64,000 nucleotides of DNA from an uncultured Oleiphilaceae bacterium (lineage in GTDB: Bacteria > Pseudomonadota > Gammaproteobacteria > Pseudomonadales > Oleiphilaceae), in assembly GCA_913060665.1 (NCBI GenBank), contig CAJXUY010000002.1:310001-374000 (forward strand). The letters run 5' to 3'. The notes beneath the pieces are model-generated. The model was not told the origin of the DNA. It was given only the letters and a program-made list of their open reading frames with translations, and did no database searches. Shown in pieces: positions 9,578 through 17,040 of this stretch; within the stretch, counting starts at the first letter, position 1; every line of letters starts with the position of its first letter. The position numbers were made by a program, and so were the translations under genes.

Positions 9578-9985
9578 CTATCCATCAAGAGTGTATTCAC
9601 CCGCATCCAGCATACCTTCCAATATACTCATGAGACGTTGAGGAGAAACAATACAACCAACTTTATCGTCTCGTGGCATAATTTCAAGCAAAATATCATC
9701 CCCAATTAACGCGGGTAATAAGTTGTAGACAAAATCTTCAAGCGATGTCGCTGAAGGTTCAAAATCACGCCATTTACCAACACTATTTTCTTGGGCATAT
9801 TTTTCGTATGGCCACACGGGCAAAAGAGTATCCTCTCCGAGCTCCCTAGTAATCCATTCCGTTTTATTATCCAGACTCCATACCTCTTCGCTCTCAAACA
9901 CCCTAGTTAGAAAGTACTCCATTACCTGACTATCATTCATCTGTCCGACTAAGGCATATTCCGCGTCGTAAGGTGCATATCTCAT
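9578..9985 (-). CDS. DUF2750-like protein
   Basis: A 135-residue acidic cytoplasmic protein with no signal peptide or membrane segment. The pattern of an N-terminal helix, an EEVWSLDN stretch, LLPVWPYEKYAQEN, SLEDFVYNLLPAL and a final PQRLMSILE matches my recollection of the DUF2750 family, whose function is unknown. I chose ATG 9985 because GGAGAC lies 8 bases before it; an upstream ATG at 10006 adds seven residues without a better site. It is the last gene of the minus-strand run that starts with nifB, although the 110-base gap before it could hold a separate promoter. Confidence 0.6.
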   Translation of the reverse strand: MRYAPYDAEYALVGQMNDSQVMEYFLTRVFESEEVWSLDNKTEWITRELGEDTLLPVWPYEKYAQENSVGKWRDFEPSATSLEDFVYNLLPALIGDDILLEIMPRDDKVGCIVSPQRLMSILEGMLDAGEYTLDG

Positions 9986-10095
9986 AGTTTTGTCTCCATT
10001 ACACATGAGTCTCTAACATAGGAAAAACGGAACAAAATGCGCTACTAATCTAATTGATCGTTAGTCGAATTCGGGCTTAAACAGTAATGGTTTTG

Positions 10096-10401
10096 CTAAA
10101 GGCCCACTGCTTCAAATTTTTCCAGTTTAGGAGGGCCTAAGTATAATTCCTTATTCGCGCCTGCATTAGCGTGAGCCTTTCGAAACGCTTCAGATTTGGT
10201 CCACTCCTCGAATTCGCGGGCAGACTCCCATATAACATGAGACGCGAACAACGTACCCTCTTGATCCGACTCGCCTTGCAGGAGATTAAACTGTTTGAAC
10301 CCTGGTACTGACTTTAAAAAAGACTCCCGATCCTTCCAAATATCGATGAATTCTTGTTCTTTCGTAAGAATAATGCGAAAACGGTTCATAACAATATACA
10401 T
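10096..10401 (-). CDS. ABM-fold (antibiotic biosynthesis monooxygenase) protein
   Basis: A 101-residue single ferredoxin-like-fold domain of the ABM/IsdG superfamily. It starts with the typical first strand (MYIVMNRFRI), then the FIDIWKDRESFLKSVPGFKQFNLLQ helix-strand, the ASHVIWES strand and the EEWTKSEAFRKAHA helix. Members of this fold act as cofactor-free monooxygenases or haem-binding proteins. The AAGGAG nine bases before the ATG fixes the start. It sits 55 bases after the NafY paralogue in the nifB-led run, so a link with nitrogen fixation is possible. No direct evidence of catalytic activity is visible. Confidence 0.7.
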   Translation of the reverse strand: MYIVMNRFRIILTKEQEFIDIWKDRESFLKSVPGFKQFNLLQGESDQEGTLFASHVIWESAREFEEWTKSEAFRKAHANAGANKELYLGPPKLEKFEAVGL

Positions 10402-10456
10402 AGCTATTTCTCCTTAGAATAATACTATACTACCCGAAAATAGTTCGCATCAAGCC

Positions 10457-11179
10457 CTAATAAGCCTCATCGGCGAGCGCGCTACAACGTATTCTGTCGA
10501 CCGCATTTTCACCTAGAATTTTAGCTAACCAGGGTGGAGGCGCGTTATCCATGACAGCCTGCAATTTGGCTAACACCAACCTCGCCTCCCCACCTTTAAT
10601 CTCTTTGATGGGGTAAACACCTTCTTTTATTACTTTGGCTGCGGCTGGGCCACCCACGGACACGAAATACCCTATGTCACAATCCTTAATAAGTGCTGCT
10701 CTAAACGCATTTCGGTCATCAGTAAAATCTGCTTGTAGTGCAGACCGAATATCTACTAGTTGGAGTCTACTGGAACTGACCTGGTAGATAAGGTACCGAA
10801 TACACGAGCCAAAATGGCCATTTAGTTGTTCACCCGTATTGGAAGCCACTGCGACCCTTACACTTTTGGGTACTGGTTCTAGCAACTTTTCTATCTCGGG
10901 CAGGTTTTCCTGGTCATCTTCTCCCCATAAAACACGAACCGCTTCTTTCATTTCTTCTAGGCCGATCCCTATATCTTCTCCATCCTCTTCCCCATCAAGG
11001 CTAGCAAAGCTGGCTTTCAAGTCTGTCACCGTAACGACTTTCAGACTTTCCTCATTTATTTCACCATCAATCCTTTGGTGCAATATTTCCAACAGTTGTC
11101 CTACATCAATACCGGGTAGAATTCGCGCTGCTAACGCTATTTTTAACGCTGAATCGCGATCCAAATTTGCTGCGTTCAT
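10457..11179 (-). CDS. NafY/NifY paralogue, FeMo-co-binding-type protein
   Basis: A 240-residue protein with the two-domain plan of NafY. The N-terminal helical domain is at about residues 1-110 (LDRDSALKIALAARILPGIDVGQLLEILHQRI) and the C-terminal NifX/NafY-type DiNase cofactor domain at about 120-235 (LNGHFGSCIRYLIYQV ... GGPAAAKVIKEG ... PPPWLAKILG). The His in GHFGS corresponds to the FeMo-co-contacting His of NafY. It is a clear paralogue of the gene at 60626-61321. ATG 11179 follows an AGGAGG by seven bases; longer reading frames upstream lack support. In this family the protein binds apo-dinitrogenase and/or FeMo-co. It lies between bolA and the ABM gene. Confidence 0.85.
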   Translation of the reverse strand: MNAANLDRDSALKIALAARILPGIDVGQLLEILHQRIDGEINEESLKVVTVTDLKASFASLDGEEDGEDIGIGLEEMKEAVRVLWGEDDQENLPEIEKLLEPVPKSVRVAVASNTGEQLNGHFGSCIRYLIYQVSSSRLQLVDIRSALQADFTDDRNAFRAALIKDCDIGYFVSVGGPAAAKVIKEGVYPIKEIKGGEARLVLAKLQAVMDNAPPPWLAKILGENAVDRIRCSALADEAY

Positions 11180-11249
11180 AGCGTATCCTCCTATAACAAT
11201 CGTATTAGTCGCTATCTTTTGTATCAAATCACGATCATCGCGCAATTAC

Positions 11250-11513
11250 CTAAATTGACAGCTGAACCAGACCTGATGATTTATTGTTCCATTCATCTAG
11301 GGTAAATGCCTTGATACTCAGCGCATGTAATTCCCCTGTTTTGATAACATCTGAAAACAACGACAAAATCATTTGCTGACGTTTCATCGCATTAAGTCCT
11401 TCAAAATCTGGGCTAATAATCGTCACTGAAAAGTCGCAGTCAGCTCCCGACACCTCTAAACTTGCCCCCGGTAGGTGCTCCTCGATTCGGCTTTCAATTT
11501 GGGATGATTCCAT
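11250..11513 (-). CDS. BolA family protein
   Basis: An 87-residue BolA-fold protein. The family pattern is visible: an N-terminal helix (ESSQIESRIEEHLPGA), FSVTIISPDFEGLNAMKRQQMILSLFSD, then the LHALSIKAFTLDEW ending that carries the conserved His. BolA proteins bind monothiol glutaredoxins through a shared [2Fe-2S] cluster. The monothiol Grx gene is immediately upstream (45 bases), so a dedicated Grx-BolA pair inside a nif operon is the natural reading. A role in iron sensing or Fe-S trafficking to nitrogenase is inferred. Confidence 0.85.
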   Translation of the reverse strand: MESSQIESRIEEHLPGASLEVSGADCDFSVTIISPDFEGLNAMKRQQMILSLFSDVIKTGELHALSIKAFTLDEWNNKSSGLVQLSI

Positions 11514-11557
11514 TGTGCGTGTCCTCTACTACTATCAATTCTAGGGCTCTATCAAGT

Positions 11558-11875
11558 CTAATGTTCGACTGTTTGTTGAAGCACTTTCAGCAGCGAACCA
11601 TCATCCACAGATTCGCAAATAACGTCACTTCCGCCAACCAGCTCGCCATTTATAAATAACTGCGGAAAAGTTGGCCATTGAGACACTTCAGGTAAACGCT
11701 CACGAATGAACGGTGCAGCAAGCACGTCGATGTAGGCAAACTCTATTCCTGCTTTTTTTAGCGCGCCAACAGCAGCTTGTGAAAAACCGCATTTAGGTGC
11801 GTCTGCAGTTCCTTTCATGTAGAGCAGCACTGGATTATCTGCAATCTGTTTTTTTATCGTATCAACCGTACCCAT
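11558..11875 (-). CDS. Monothiol glutaredoxin, Grx4/Grx5 type
   Basis: A 105-residue thioredoxin-fold protein with the monothiol CGFS motif (Cys29-Ser32), the preceding PVLLYMKGTADAPK, and the glutathione-binding WPTFPQLFINGELVGGSDV segment. These proteins hold and pass on [2Fe-2S] clusters with glutathione. The start at 11875 has GGAG eight bases upstream; a 27-codon upstream extension would run into the preceding gene. The A. vinelandii nifB operon ends with a comparable grx5nif gene, which supports a nif-specific role. Its partner here is probably the downstream BolA. Confidence 0.92.
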   Translation of the reverse strand: MGTVDTIKKQIADNPVLLYMKGTADAPKCGFSQAAVGALKKAGIEFAYIDVLAAPFIRERLPEVSQWPTFPQLFINGELVGGSDVICESVDDGSLLKVLQQTVEH

Positions 11876-11900
11876 ATTGTGTTCTCCATGTCTTTTAAAA

Positions 11901-13619
11901 TTAGAGGTTTCTCTTGAGATGATGGTATCCTGAAAAATTCGTGATCCTACTGTCAACTATTGGCTTACCCACGGCAACCTGATAAATCAATTGCAATTGA
12001 GTGTTATTTATTCCGAGTTGTTTATGACAGGGATCGTCAAAAAAACATCCTATCCCGGTGGCTGCGAGATCAAGAGCGGTAGCTTGCTGATAGACTTGCT
12101 GAGCAAGCACTCCCGCATGCCAATGCATTTCACGGTAAGCAAAACCAGCCGAATGCTCCAAGGACAAGTTGAACTCAGCGAGAAAGCCAATCGTAAATGC
12201 GCAATCTGCTGCGATGGCTTGTTGACAGGATAAAACTGCCGCAAGTTTCTGTACATTTGCAAATTCCAACGCGTAGAGCTTTGATCCAGCAATGTCATTC
12301 CACGAAGGGAAGTCAAACAAGGGCTCCGGTTTTAAATCCGCCCATTTATGCCAACTCTCCTCTAACCACATTTCTCTATCGCTACTTGAAGGTATGAAGT
12401 AGACACCTGGTGACAGTGAAGCGACTCGGTGAACCATTAAAACAAGATGTAAATTGGGAAGGTTCTGACAAAAATCTGAGCGTGAGTGAAATAAAACAGC
12501 CTCTATAATGGATTTGAACTGTTGGGTTGAAATGGATCCCTTGCTATAGGCTTGAGCGCTACGTCGTTGAAACACAACATCACTAAACAATTTGGGCACA
12601 GGCTCCGATGGACGTTCCACCCCGGTTCCGTGAGTCAATAACGGGCCGTCGTTAGACGAAGAACACTCTGTCATCGTCGCTATTTCATCAACGATGGGCC
12701 ATTTATAAAAAGTTCGGCCGCCGAGTTTTGACGGCCGACCAAACCAACTCGTAGCCTGGGGTAATAAGCTTTTAAGCGGTTTTAATGGTTCCTTTCTAAC
12801 TAACGGACGAATGTGAAATAGGCATTCGGGCACCTCACTCTCTACGCATTTATATTCTTCCCGAGTTAGGCCCAAAAAGGCGCTAAGTTTTGAACCAGTG
12901 ATTGACTGTAAATACTCAACTTGCCACCCCATTGCCTGCGCAGCGGAAGTGATTGTTGCAATAGCATGGCCTACATCTAGTTGACTGTACCTGAAACTTC
13001 TCTCTCCATACTTCCATGCCTCCCGCCAAAGTACGGAACTAAAACCGAGCAAGAACCCTTCGGGTGCGGAACTGTCAGAAAAACCATTCGCTCGGCGTTC
13101 CAGTTGATGCTGCTCCACATTGTAGTGATAAAGACCCTCTTCAATACCGCTCTCCGTCTGTGGAAAAGCCAGATAAGTTTCCGTAGGGTGTAAATTTCCA
13201 CTGGATGGGTTCACTCGTAGACTCCACTTATCTGGACCATATTGCTTCCAGGCGGAGAGGCCCAAAGACAAACGCAAAAATGTAGATATCGTTGCCAAAC
13301 TGATGTGTTGAGCAACCGGTTTATCGGAACTGAATAGTTCGCTATACATCAAATCAGCCTCCAAGGTCTTGAGGGGCAGATCGATTTTCTCACAGCCGTC
13401 AAAATGCCTAAATGGGTTAGGTTGACTGTCCCAATCTAAAGTATCAGGGCCCTTTGCATAACCTTCGAAACAGTGTTTGGTACGCTGGTGATAACGACGC
13501 ACAAAATCAACAGATGGATCCAATAGCTTATCGTCTACTTCGGAACCTCCGGTATTGTTTAATTTCGATGGCGAACTCTGTGTCAGGCTCTCGCTCTCTA
13601 TAGCGCCAGTTATATTCAT
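11901..13619 (-). CDS. SagB/ThcOx-family dehydrogenase with two nitroreductase-like domains
   Basis: A 572-residue protein made of two nitroreductase-fold halves. The first (about 90-285) has LRVNPSSGNLHPTETYLAF and DVGHAIATITSAAQAMGW; the second (about 345-560) has RRSAQAYSKGSISTQQF, CFFDDPCHKQLGI and a VAVGKPI end. This is the double-domain SagB/ThcOx arrangement, FMN enzymes best known for oxidising azolines in ribosomal peptides. No YcaO or cyclodehydratase gene is in the window. The start at 13619 follows CGAGGAATAG and lies 5 bases past the nifQ stop, so it is firmly within the nifB operon, in the slot where A. vinelandii has rhdN. Substrate unknown. Confidence 0.8.
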   Translation of the reverse strand: MNITGAIESESLTQSSPSKLNNTGGSEVDDKLLDPSVDFVRRYHQRTKHCFEGYAKGPDTLDWDSQPNPFRHFDGCEKIDLPLKTLEADLMYSELFSSDKPVAQHISLATISTFLRLSLGLSAWKQYGPDKWSLRVNPSSGNLHPTETYLAFPQTESGIEEGLYHYNVEQHQLERRANGFSDSSAPEGFLLGFSSVLWREAWKYGERSFRYSQLDVGHAIATITSAAQAMGWQVEYLQSITGSKLSAFLGLTREEYKCVESEVPECLFHIRPLVRKEPLKPLKSLLPQATSWFGRPSKLGGRTFYKWPIVDEIATMTECSSSNDGPLLTHGTGVERPSEPVPKLFSDVVFQRRSAQAYSKGSISTQQFKSIIEAVLFHSRSDFCQNLPNLHLVLMVHRVASLSPGVYFIPSSSDREMWLEESWHKWADLKPEPLFDFPSWNDIAGSKLYALEFANVQKLAAVLSCQQAIAADCAFTIGFLAEFNLSLEHSAGFAYREMHWHAGVLAQQVYQQATALDLAATGIGCFFDDPCHKQLGINNTQLQLIYQVAVGKPIVDSRITNFSGYHHLKRNL

Positions 13620-13624
13620 CGTGT

Positions 13625-14215
13625 CTATTCCTCGGGACCAAAGCAATCATGATAGGCCGTACATTGTTGACAACTTGGTGCACGGCAAACATAGGCACCC
13701 TCGCGTTCACACAACTGCTTATAGAGGAATTTCTTCCACTTCATATCGTGTATATTACTGCTTGCAAGCATCGGAAAATTGTCATTTAGAAGTTCACTCA
13801 GTAAGGATCGCGCCTCTAATCCCAAATCTCTCCAAAGATGATCTGCTCCTAAACATCCCGCAGCTACGATTGAGGCCATCCAAACCTCACTGTAGTGCTT
13901 GCCTGCCCTATGGGTAATCAAAAGGTCTCGAATTTCTGTCCATTCATCACGACGCATTTCCAATAAACTTTGCCGGAGATCTTCTGTCTCGTGTGCCGCT
14001 TGTTCTTCCCTAAAAGCAAAACCTGATTCGATCAAGTAATTTTTTAGTGCACTGAACTCCATTTCAGACAAACCTAAATTACAAGGTAAACAGGTATGGC
14101 CATTGCGCTGAGAAGACCAAACCATAAACAAAATATCACAGTTATCCGCTGGTAAAACAGGAGTCCAATTTGCCGTTTTTTCGCCCTTAAACATCATGTT
14201 TTTGATTAAGCTCAT
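13625..14215 (-). CDS. nifQ: NifQ, molybdenum donor for FeMo-co synthesis
   Basis: A 196-residue NifQ. The diagnostic C-terminal cysteine set C-x4-C-x2-C-x5-C (CRAPSCQQCTAYHDC) is intact; it holds the Mo-Fe-S cluster from which NifQ gives molybdenum to NifEN. The central MRRDEWTEIRDLLITHRA and GCLGADHLWRDLGL segments are also typical. ATG 14215 (MSLIKN) is supported by an AAGGG about nine bases upstream, giving a 29-base overlap with nifO. A further upstream ATG at 14251 is possible. The order nifO-nifQ is as in A. vinelandii. Confidence 0.93.
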   Translation of the reverse strand: MSLIKNMMFKGEKTANWTPVLPADNCDILFMVWSSQRNGHTCLPCNLGLSEMEFSALKNYLIESGFAFREEQAAHETEDLRQSLLEMRRDEWTEIRDLLITHRAGKHYSEVWMASIVAAGCLGADHLWRDLGLEARSLLSELLNDNFPMLASSNIHDMKWKKFLYKQLCEREGAYVCRAPSCQQCTAYHDCFGPEE

Positions 14216-14618
14216 GTGCTTGCACCCTTGCGCAGGTTTCAACATCTTCATTTAATGGCATAAACTCCACACCCAATTTATCGGCTATTCCTTGCCAATC
14301 AAACCCAACCATCTTCTTTCCTTCACATTCAATCAGCGGTCTACGAATTAGCAGCGGGTCCTGACACATGGCAGCCATTAACTCTGCATGAGTGCAATCA
14401 GAAATGGTAATGTCTCCACTTTTTATCGCGGGTGCTGAAGGATTGACCCATTGAGACTTTGGTAGATCACCAAAGAATTCTCTTAACAGATGCGTTGTCC
14501 ACACCTCTTTCAATAAATCAATTACTTCCAATTCAACATCTACAGTCTGAAGTAATCGGATTTGTTTTTGGTTGTTAATGCACCCGGGTTTACCATAAAA
14601 TTTAACGATAGTGACCAT
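14187..14618 (-). CDS. nifO: NifO, ArsC/Spx-like nitrogenase-associated protein
   Basis: A 143-residue thioredoxin-fold protein of the ArsC family. It begins with the strand and Cys loop VTIVKFYGKPGCINNQKQIRLL, followed by WTTHLLREFFGDLPKSQWVNPSAPAIK and LLIRRPLIE, the usual ArsC-like cis-Pro region. Its place between fdxN and nifQ is the place of nifO in Azotobacter, where it affects how molybdenum is shared between nitrogenase and nitrate reductase. That role is of interest here because nasA is in the same window. No arsenate reductase function is implied. Confidence 0.9.
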   Translation of the reverse strand: MVTIVKFYGKPGCINNQKQIRLLQTVDVELEVIDLLKEVWTTHLLREFFGDLPKSQWVNPSAPAIKSGDITISDCTHAELMAAMCQDPLLIRRPLIECEGKKMVGFDWQGIADKLGVEFMPLNEDVETCARVQAHELNQKHDV

Positions 14619-14686
14619 AAATCCCCTTTACTCATTAACTAAGAGCGACAACTCGTTATTTAGCTAATGCGGAGCTAACCAGAAGA

Positions 14687-14965
14687 TTAACGAGACTGAA
14701 TTTCCAACATAATTTCATTCATTTTCTCAGGTGGAATTCCCGTCAACGATCCCAATGGATTAATAGGAACTCCCTCTGAGTCACAAATCGTTTCTTCGAT
14801 CGGGCAAATACTCGCGCACTGAGTATTAGCATAATCACCTTCACACTCTGTACACTTTTTCGCATCAATCTTAAATTGAGTATCTGCTTTAAAAATCGCA
14901 TCACTCGGGCACACATCAATACACGCCCAGCAACTAACACATGAATCAACAATTTCTAATGACAT
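14687..14965 (-). CDS. fdxN: FdxN, 2[4Fe-4S] ferredoxin
   Basis: A 92-residue ferredoxin with two cluster motifs: Cys9, Cys12, Cys15, Cys19 (CVSCWACIDVCP) and Cys38, Cys41, Cys50, Cys54 (CTECEGDYANTQCASICP). The long C-x8-C spacing in the second motif is typical of the nif-type 2[4Fe-4S] ferredoxins. It is directly downstream of nifB; FdxN is known to support NifB activity in A. vinelandii as an electron source for the radical-SAM step. It is separated from nifB by a GC-rich hairpin at 15005-15022. Confidence 0.94.
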   Translation of the reverse strand: MSLEIVDSCVSCWACIDVCPSDAIFKADTQFKIDAKKCTECEGDYANTQCASICPIEETICDSEGVPINPLGSLTGIPPEKMNEIMLEIQSR

Positions 14966-15004
14966 AGTAAGGTCCTCTTTATTTTATGACACCTTGATCA
15001 AAAC

Positions 15005-15022
15005 GCCCCTTTTGGTAGGGGC
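15005..15022 (-). terminator. Hairpin between nifB and fdxN
   Basis: A perfect 5-bp GC stem, GCCCC - 8 bases - GGGGC, is followed on the minus strand by GTTTTG. It lies in the 91-base nifB-fdxN gap. It may be a partial terminator or an mRNA-processing element that lowers expression of downstream genes; the short U run argues against complete termination. Confidence 0.45.
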
Positions 15023-15056
15023 ATTCCTTTTACAACGAGGGTTGATCCAACGATGC

Positions 15057-16562
15057 TTATGCGCTCACAGCATCAAGCTTGATCTCATCGGCATCCAACG
15101 TTCCATTCGCTATCATTTCCTGGTAAACCGCCTGAACAGAATCATCAATGGGTTCCATGGCATACTCGCCATTTGGCTGAATTCCTGCGTCTTCAAGCAA
15201 TCCCCATGGCTCAAATCCTATCTTCGAACACAGTACAACTTCACAACCTTCAAGTGCTCGAATACTTCCGGCCAAGGCAGACTCTTTTTCACCACATGTA
15301 TCATTGCCAATACAGTATTGATCCACTTTGCGGTGACTAATAAAACGGATTCCTTTTGTAGATGCCTCATAGACAAGAAACTCAGTGGCATGACCGAAAT
15401 GTTGGTTAATCAACCCTTGCCCACTAGTCGCGACAGCCATTAACATAGGGCGATATTCTTTTAGAGGTTGTGCAGCTGAATCCATTGAAGACACTAACTT
15501 CGCCTTTTTCACTTCTTTTTCCGCAAGTTCCTCTTCAATCCCCGCATGTACAGCCGCCCTAACTTTCATCGCTTTACCATAGTCGATATCCATTTCCTCA
15601 ATTTTTTCTATGGTAAATTCATCGCCTCGATCCTCTCCTAACAAGCCCACAGCATCAGCTCGGCATTGACGGCAATGGCGCATCATATTCATATCGCCCG
15701 CACAAGCATCCTGCAAATTCTGCAACTCCTCTGGAGAAGGGCCACGCTGCCCCATCACCCCATAAAAAGTACCGTGTTCCGGTTCAGAGATAAGCGGCAT
15801 AACATTGTGAAGAAATGCTCCTTTCGACTTAACGATACGGCTCACCTCTTCCAAATGCTTATCATTGACACCAGGAATCATCACCGAATTAACCTTCACC
15901 AAGATACCTCGCTCTGTTAGCATCTCCAGACCTTTCTGTTGCTGCTCTATTAATATTTTTGCGCCTTTCACACCATGTATTCGACGATTGTTCCAATAGA
16001 TCCAAGGATAAATCTGCGCTCCAATCTCAGGGTCAACGGTGTTTATCGTAATCGTGACGTGGTCAATGTTATGCTTTGACAATTCGTCTACGCTGGCAGG
16101 TAGGGCCAAGCCATTAGTGGAAACACACAGCTTGATATCCGGCGCTTGCTCACTCAATTGCCTAAAAGTTTCAAACGTACGCTCTGGATTGGCTAAAGGA
16201 TCTCCTGGGCCAGCAATTCCTAAAACAGTCATTTGAGGTATGTTTGCAGCCACTGCTTTAGTTTTCATTACAGCCTGATCTGGAGTGAGCAATTCTGAAA
16301 CGACTCCTGGACGAGACTCGTTTGAGCAATCGTATTTTCGGTTGCAGTAATGGCACTGAATATTACACGCAGGTGCCACAGCGACATGCATACGGGCAAA
16401 GTAATGATGAGCCTCTTCAGAATAACACGGATGATTTTGGACTTTCTCTTTGATATTGTCCGGCAGGTGTGACATTTGGTCATCAGTAGTCCCACAAGAG
16501 CCCGAAGAACAGCCATCTTCGCTAGCCACTGGTGTCGAGTCGTCAATAACGTTTAGATCCAT
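15057..16562 (-). CDS. nifB: NifB, FeMo-co precursor (NifB-co) synthase
   Basis: A 501-residue radical-SAM enzyme that fuses Fe-S clusters and inserts the central carbide to make NifB-co. The SAM-cluster motif C-x3-C-x2-C is at Cys66, Cys70, Cys73 (ACNIQCHYCNRKYDC). The later family motifs VLGIAGPGDPLANP, MPLISEPEHGTFYG and MRHCRQCRADAVGLLG carry the remaining cluster ligands. A C-terminal NifX-like domain (about 370-495, NQHFGHATEFLVYEAS) is fused, as in proteobacterial NifB. It is the first gene after nifA and has its own sigma-54 promoter at 16717-16733 with two NifA sites. Confidence 0.97.
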   Translation of the reverse strand: MDLNVIDDSTPVASEDGCSSGSCGTTDDQMSHLPDNIKEKVQNHPCYSEEAHHYFARMHVAVAPACNIQCHYCNRKYDCSNESRPGVVSELLTPDQAVMKTKAVAANIPQMTVLGIAGPGDPLANPERTFETFRQLSEQAPDIKLCVSTNGLALPASVDELSKHNIDHVTITINTVDPEIGAQIYPWIYWNNRRIHGVKGAKILIEQQQKGLEMLTERGILVKVNSVMIPGVNDKHLEEVSRIVKSKGAFLHNVMPLISEPEHGTFYGVMGQRGPSPEELQNLQDACAGDMNMMRHCRQCRADAVGLLGEDRGDEFTIEKIEEMDIDYGKAMKVRAAVHAGIEEELAEKEVKKAKLVSSMDSAAQPLKEYRPMLMAVATSGQGLINQHFGHATEFLVYEASTKGIRFISHRKVDQYCIGNDTCGEKESALAGSIRALEGCEVVLCSKIGFEPWGLLEDAGIQPNGEYAMEPIDDSVQAVYQEMIANGTLDADEIKLDAVSA

Positions 16563-16716
16563 AACTTGCCCCTTAATAATCGCTAATTTTCCTAGTTCTC
16601 AAAGCCTAGAACCCAAAAATACTGGTCCAGAACAGGATAATTGGACCATTTCTCAGTGCCTGAAATCTTGAGCCATCTCAGATGTCGCAAACTAGTTGCA
16701 ACGCTTATTGGGATAA

Positions 16717-16733
16717 TTGCAACTTACATGCCA
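16717..16733 (-). promoter_or_regulatory. Sigma-54 promoter of nifB
   Basis: On the minus strand the sequence reads TGGCATGTAAGTTGCAA: a -24 GG and a -12 GC separated by exactly 10 bases, with near-consensus TGGCA and TTGCA flanks. It is 155 bases before the nifB start. The 478-base gap between nifB and nifA holds this promoter, two NifA sites and the nifA terminator, and no gene that I can support. Confidence 0.85.
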
Positions 16734-16793
16734 CTCAAAAAAATCAATATCCTACTGTTTTTATTACCCTTTCTATAGAACGAAAGCCTAATT

Positions 16794-16809
16794 TGTAAAA
16801 ACTAAAACA
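16794..16809. promoter_or_regulatory. NifA upstream activator site 1 for nifB
   Basis: TGT-AAAAACTAAA-ACA matches the NifA enhancer consensus TGT-N10-ACA. It is 61 bases upstream of the -24 element of the nifB promoter, in the usual activating range. Confidence 0.75.
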
Positions 16810-16826
16810 ATCAGTAGTGACAAAAT

Positions 16827-16842
16827 TGTAAAGTACGCAACA
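16827..16842. promoter_or_regulatory. NifA upstream activator site 2 for nifB
   Basis: TGT-AAAGTACGCA-ACA is a second exact TGT-N10-ACA site. It lies 33 bases, about three helical turns, from site 1, so both would face the same side of the DNA. Confidence 0.75.
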
Positions 16843-17020
16843 CTACACAACACAGTGGAATTTCCTGAAATCATAAAAGGCTTTTTGTATTTGAATAGGC
16901 ACCTGCACTCTTAGACACCTCAGCTTGATATCAATGTGACTAAGTTTCTAGAACAAGGACAATTCGTTGTAAAAGTGAGTTTCTATAACTAAGAGTGTCA
17001 GGAAAAAAAGATGAAACAAA

Positions 17021-17040
17021 GCAAGCAAATCAAAGCTTGC
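17021..17040 (-). terminator. Terminator after nifA
   Basis: The stem GCAAGC / GCTTGC with an 8-base loop begins at the nifA stop codon and is followed on the minus strand by TTTGTTTC. It is a modest intrinsic terminator that would separate nifLA from the nifB operon. Confidence 0.55.

Noticed and set aside
15057-16562. Open frames on the opposite strand inside nifB, nasA, nifE and other long genes
   Set aside because: They overlap well-identified genes, lack ribosome sites and show no family signature; they are shadows of the coding strand.
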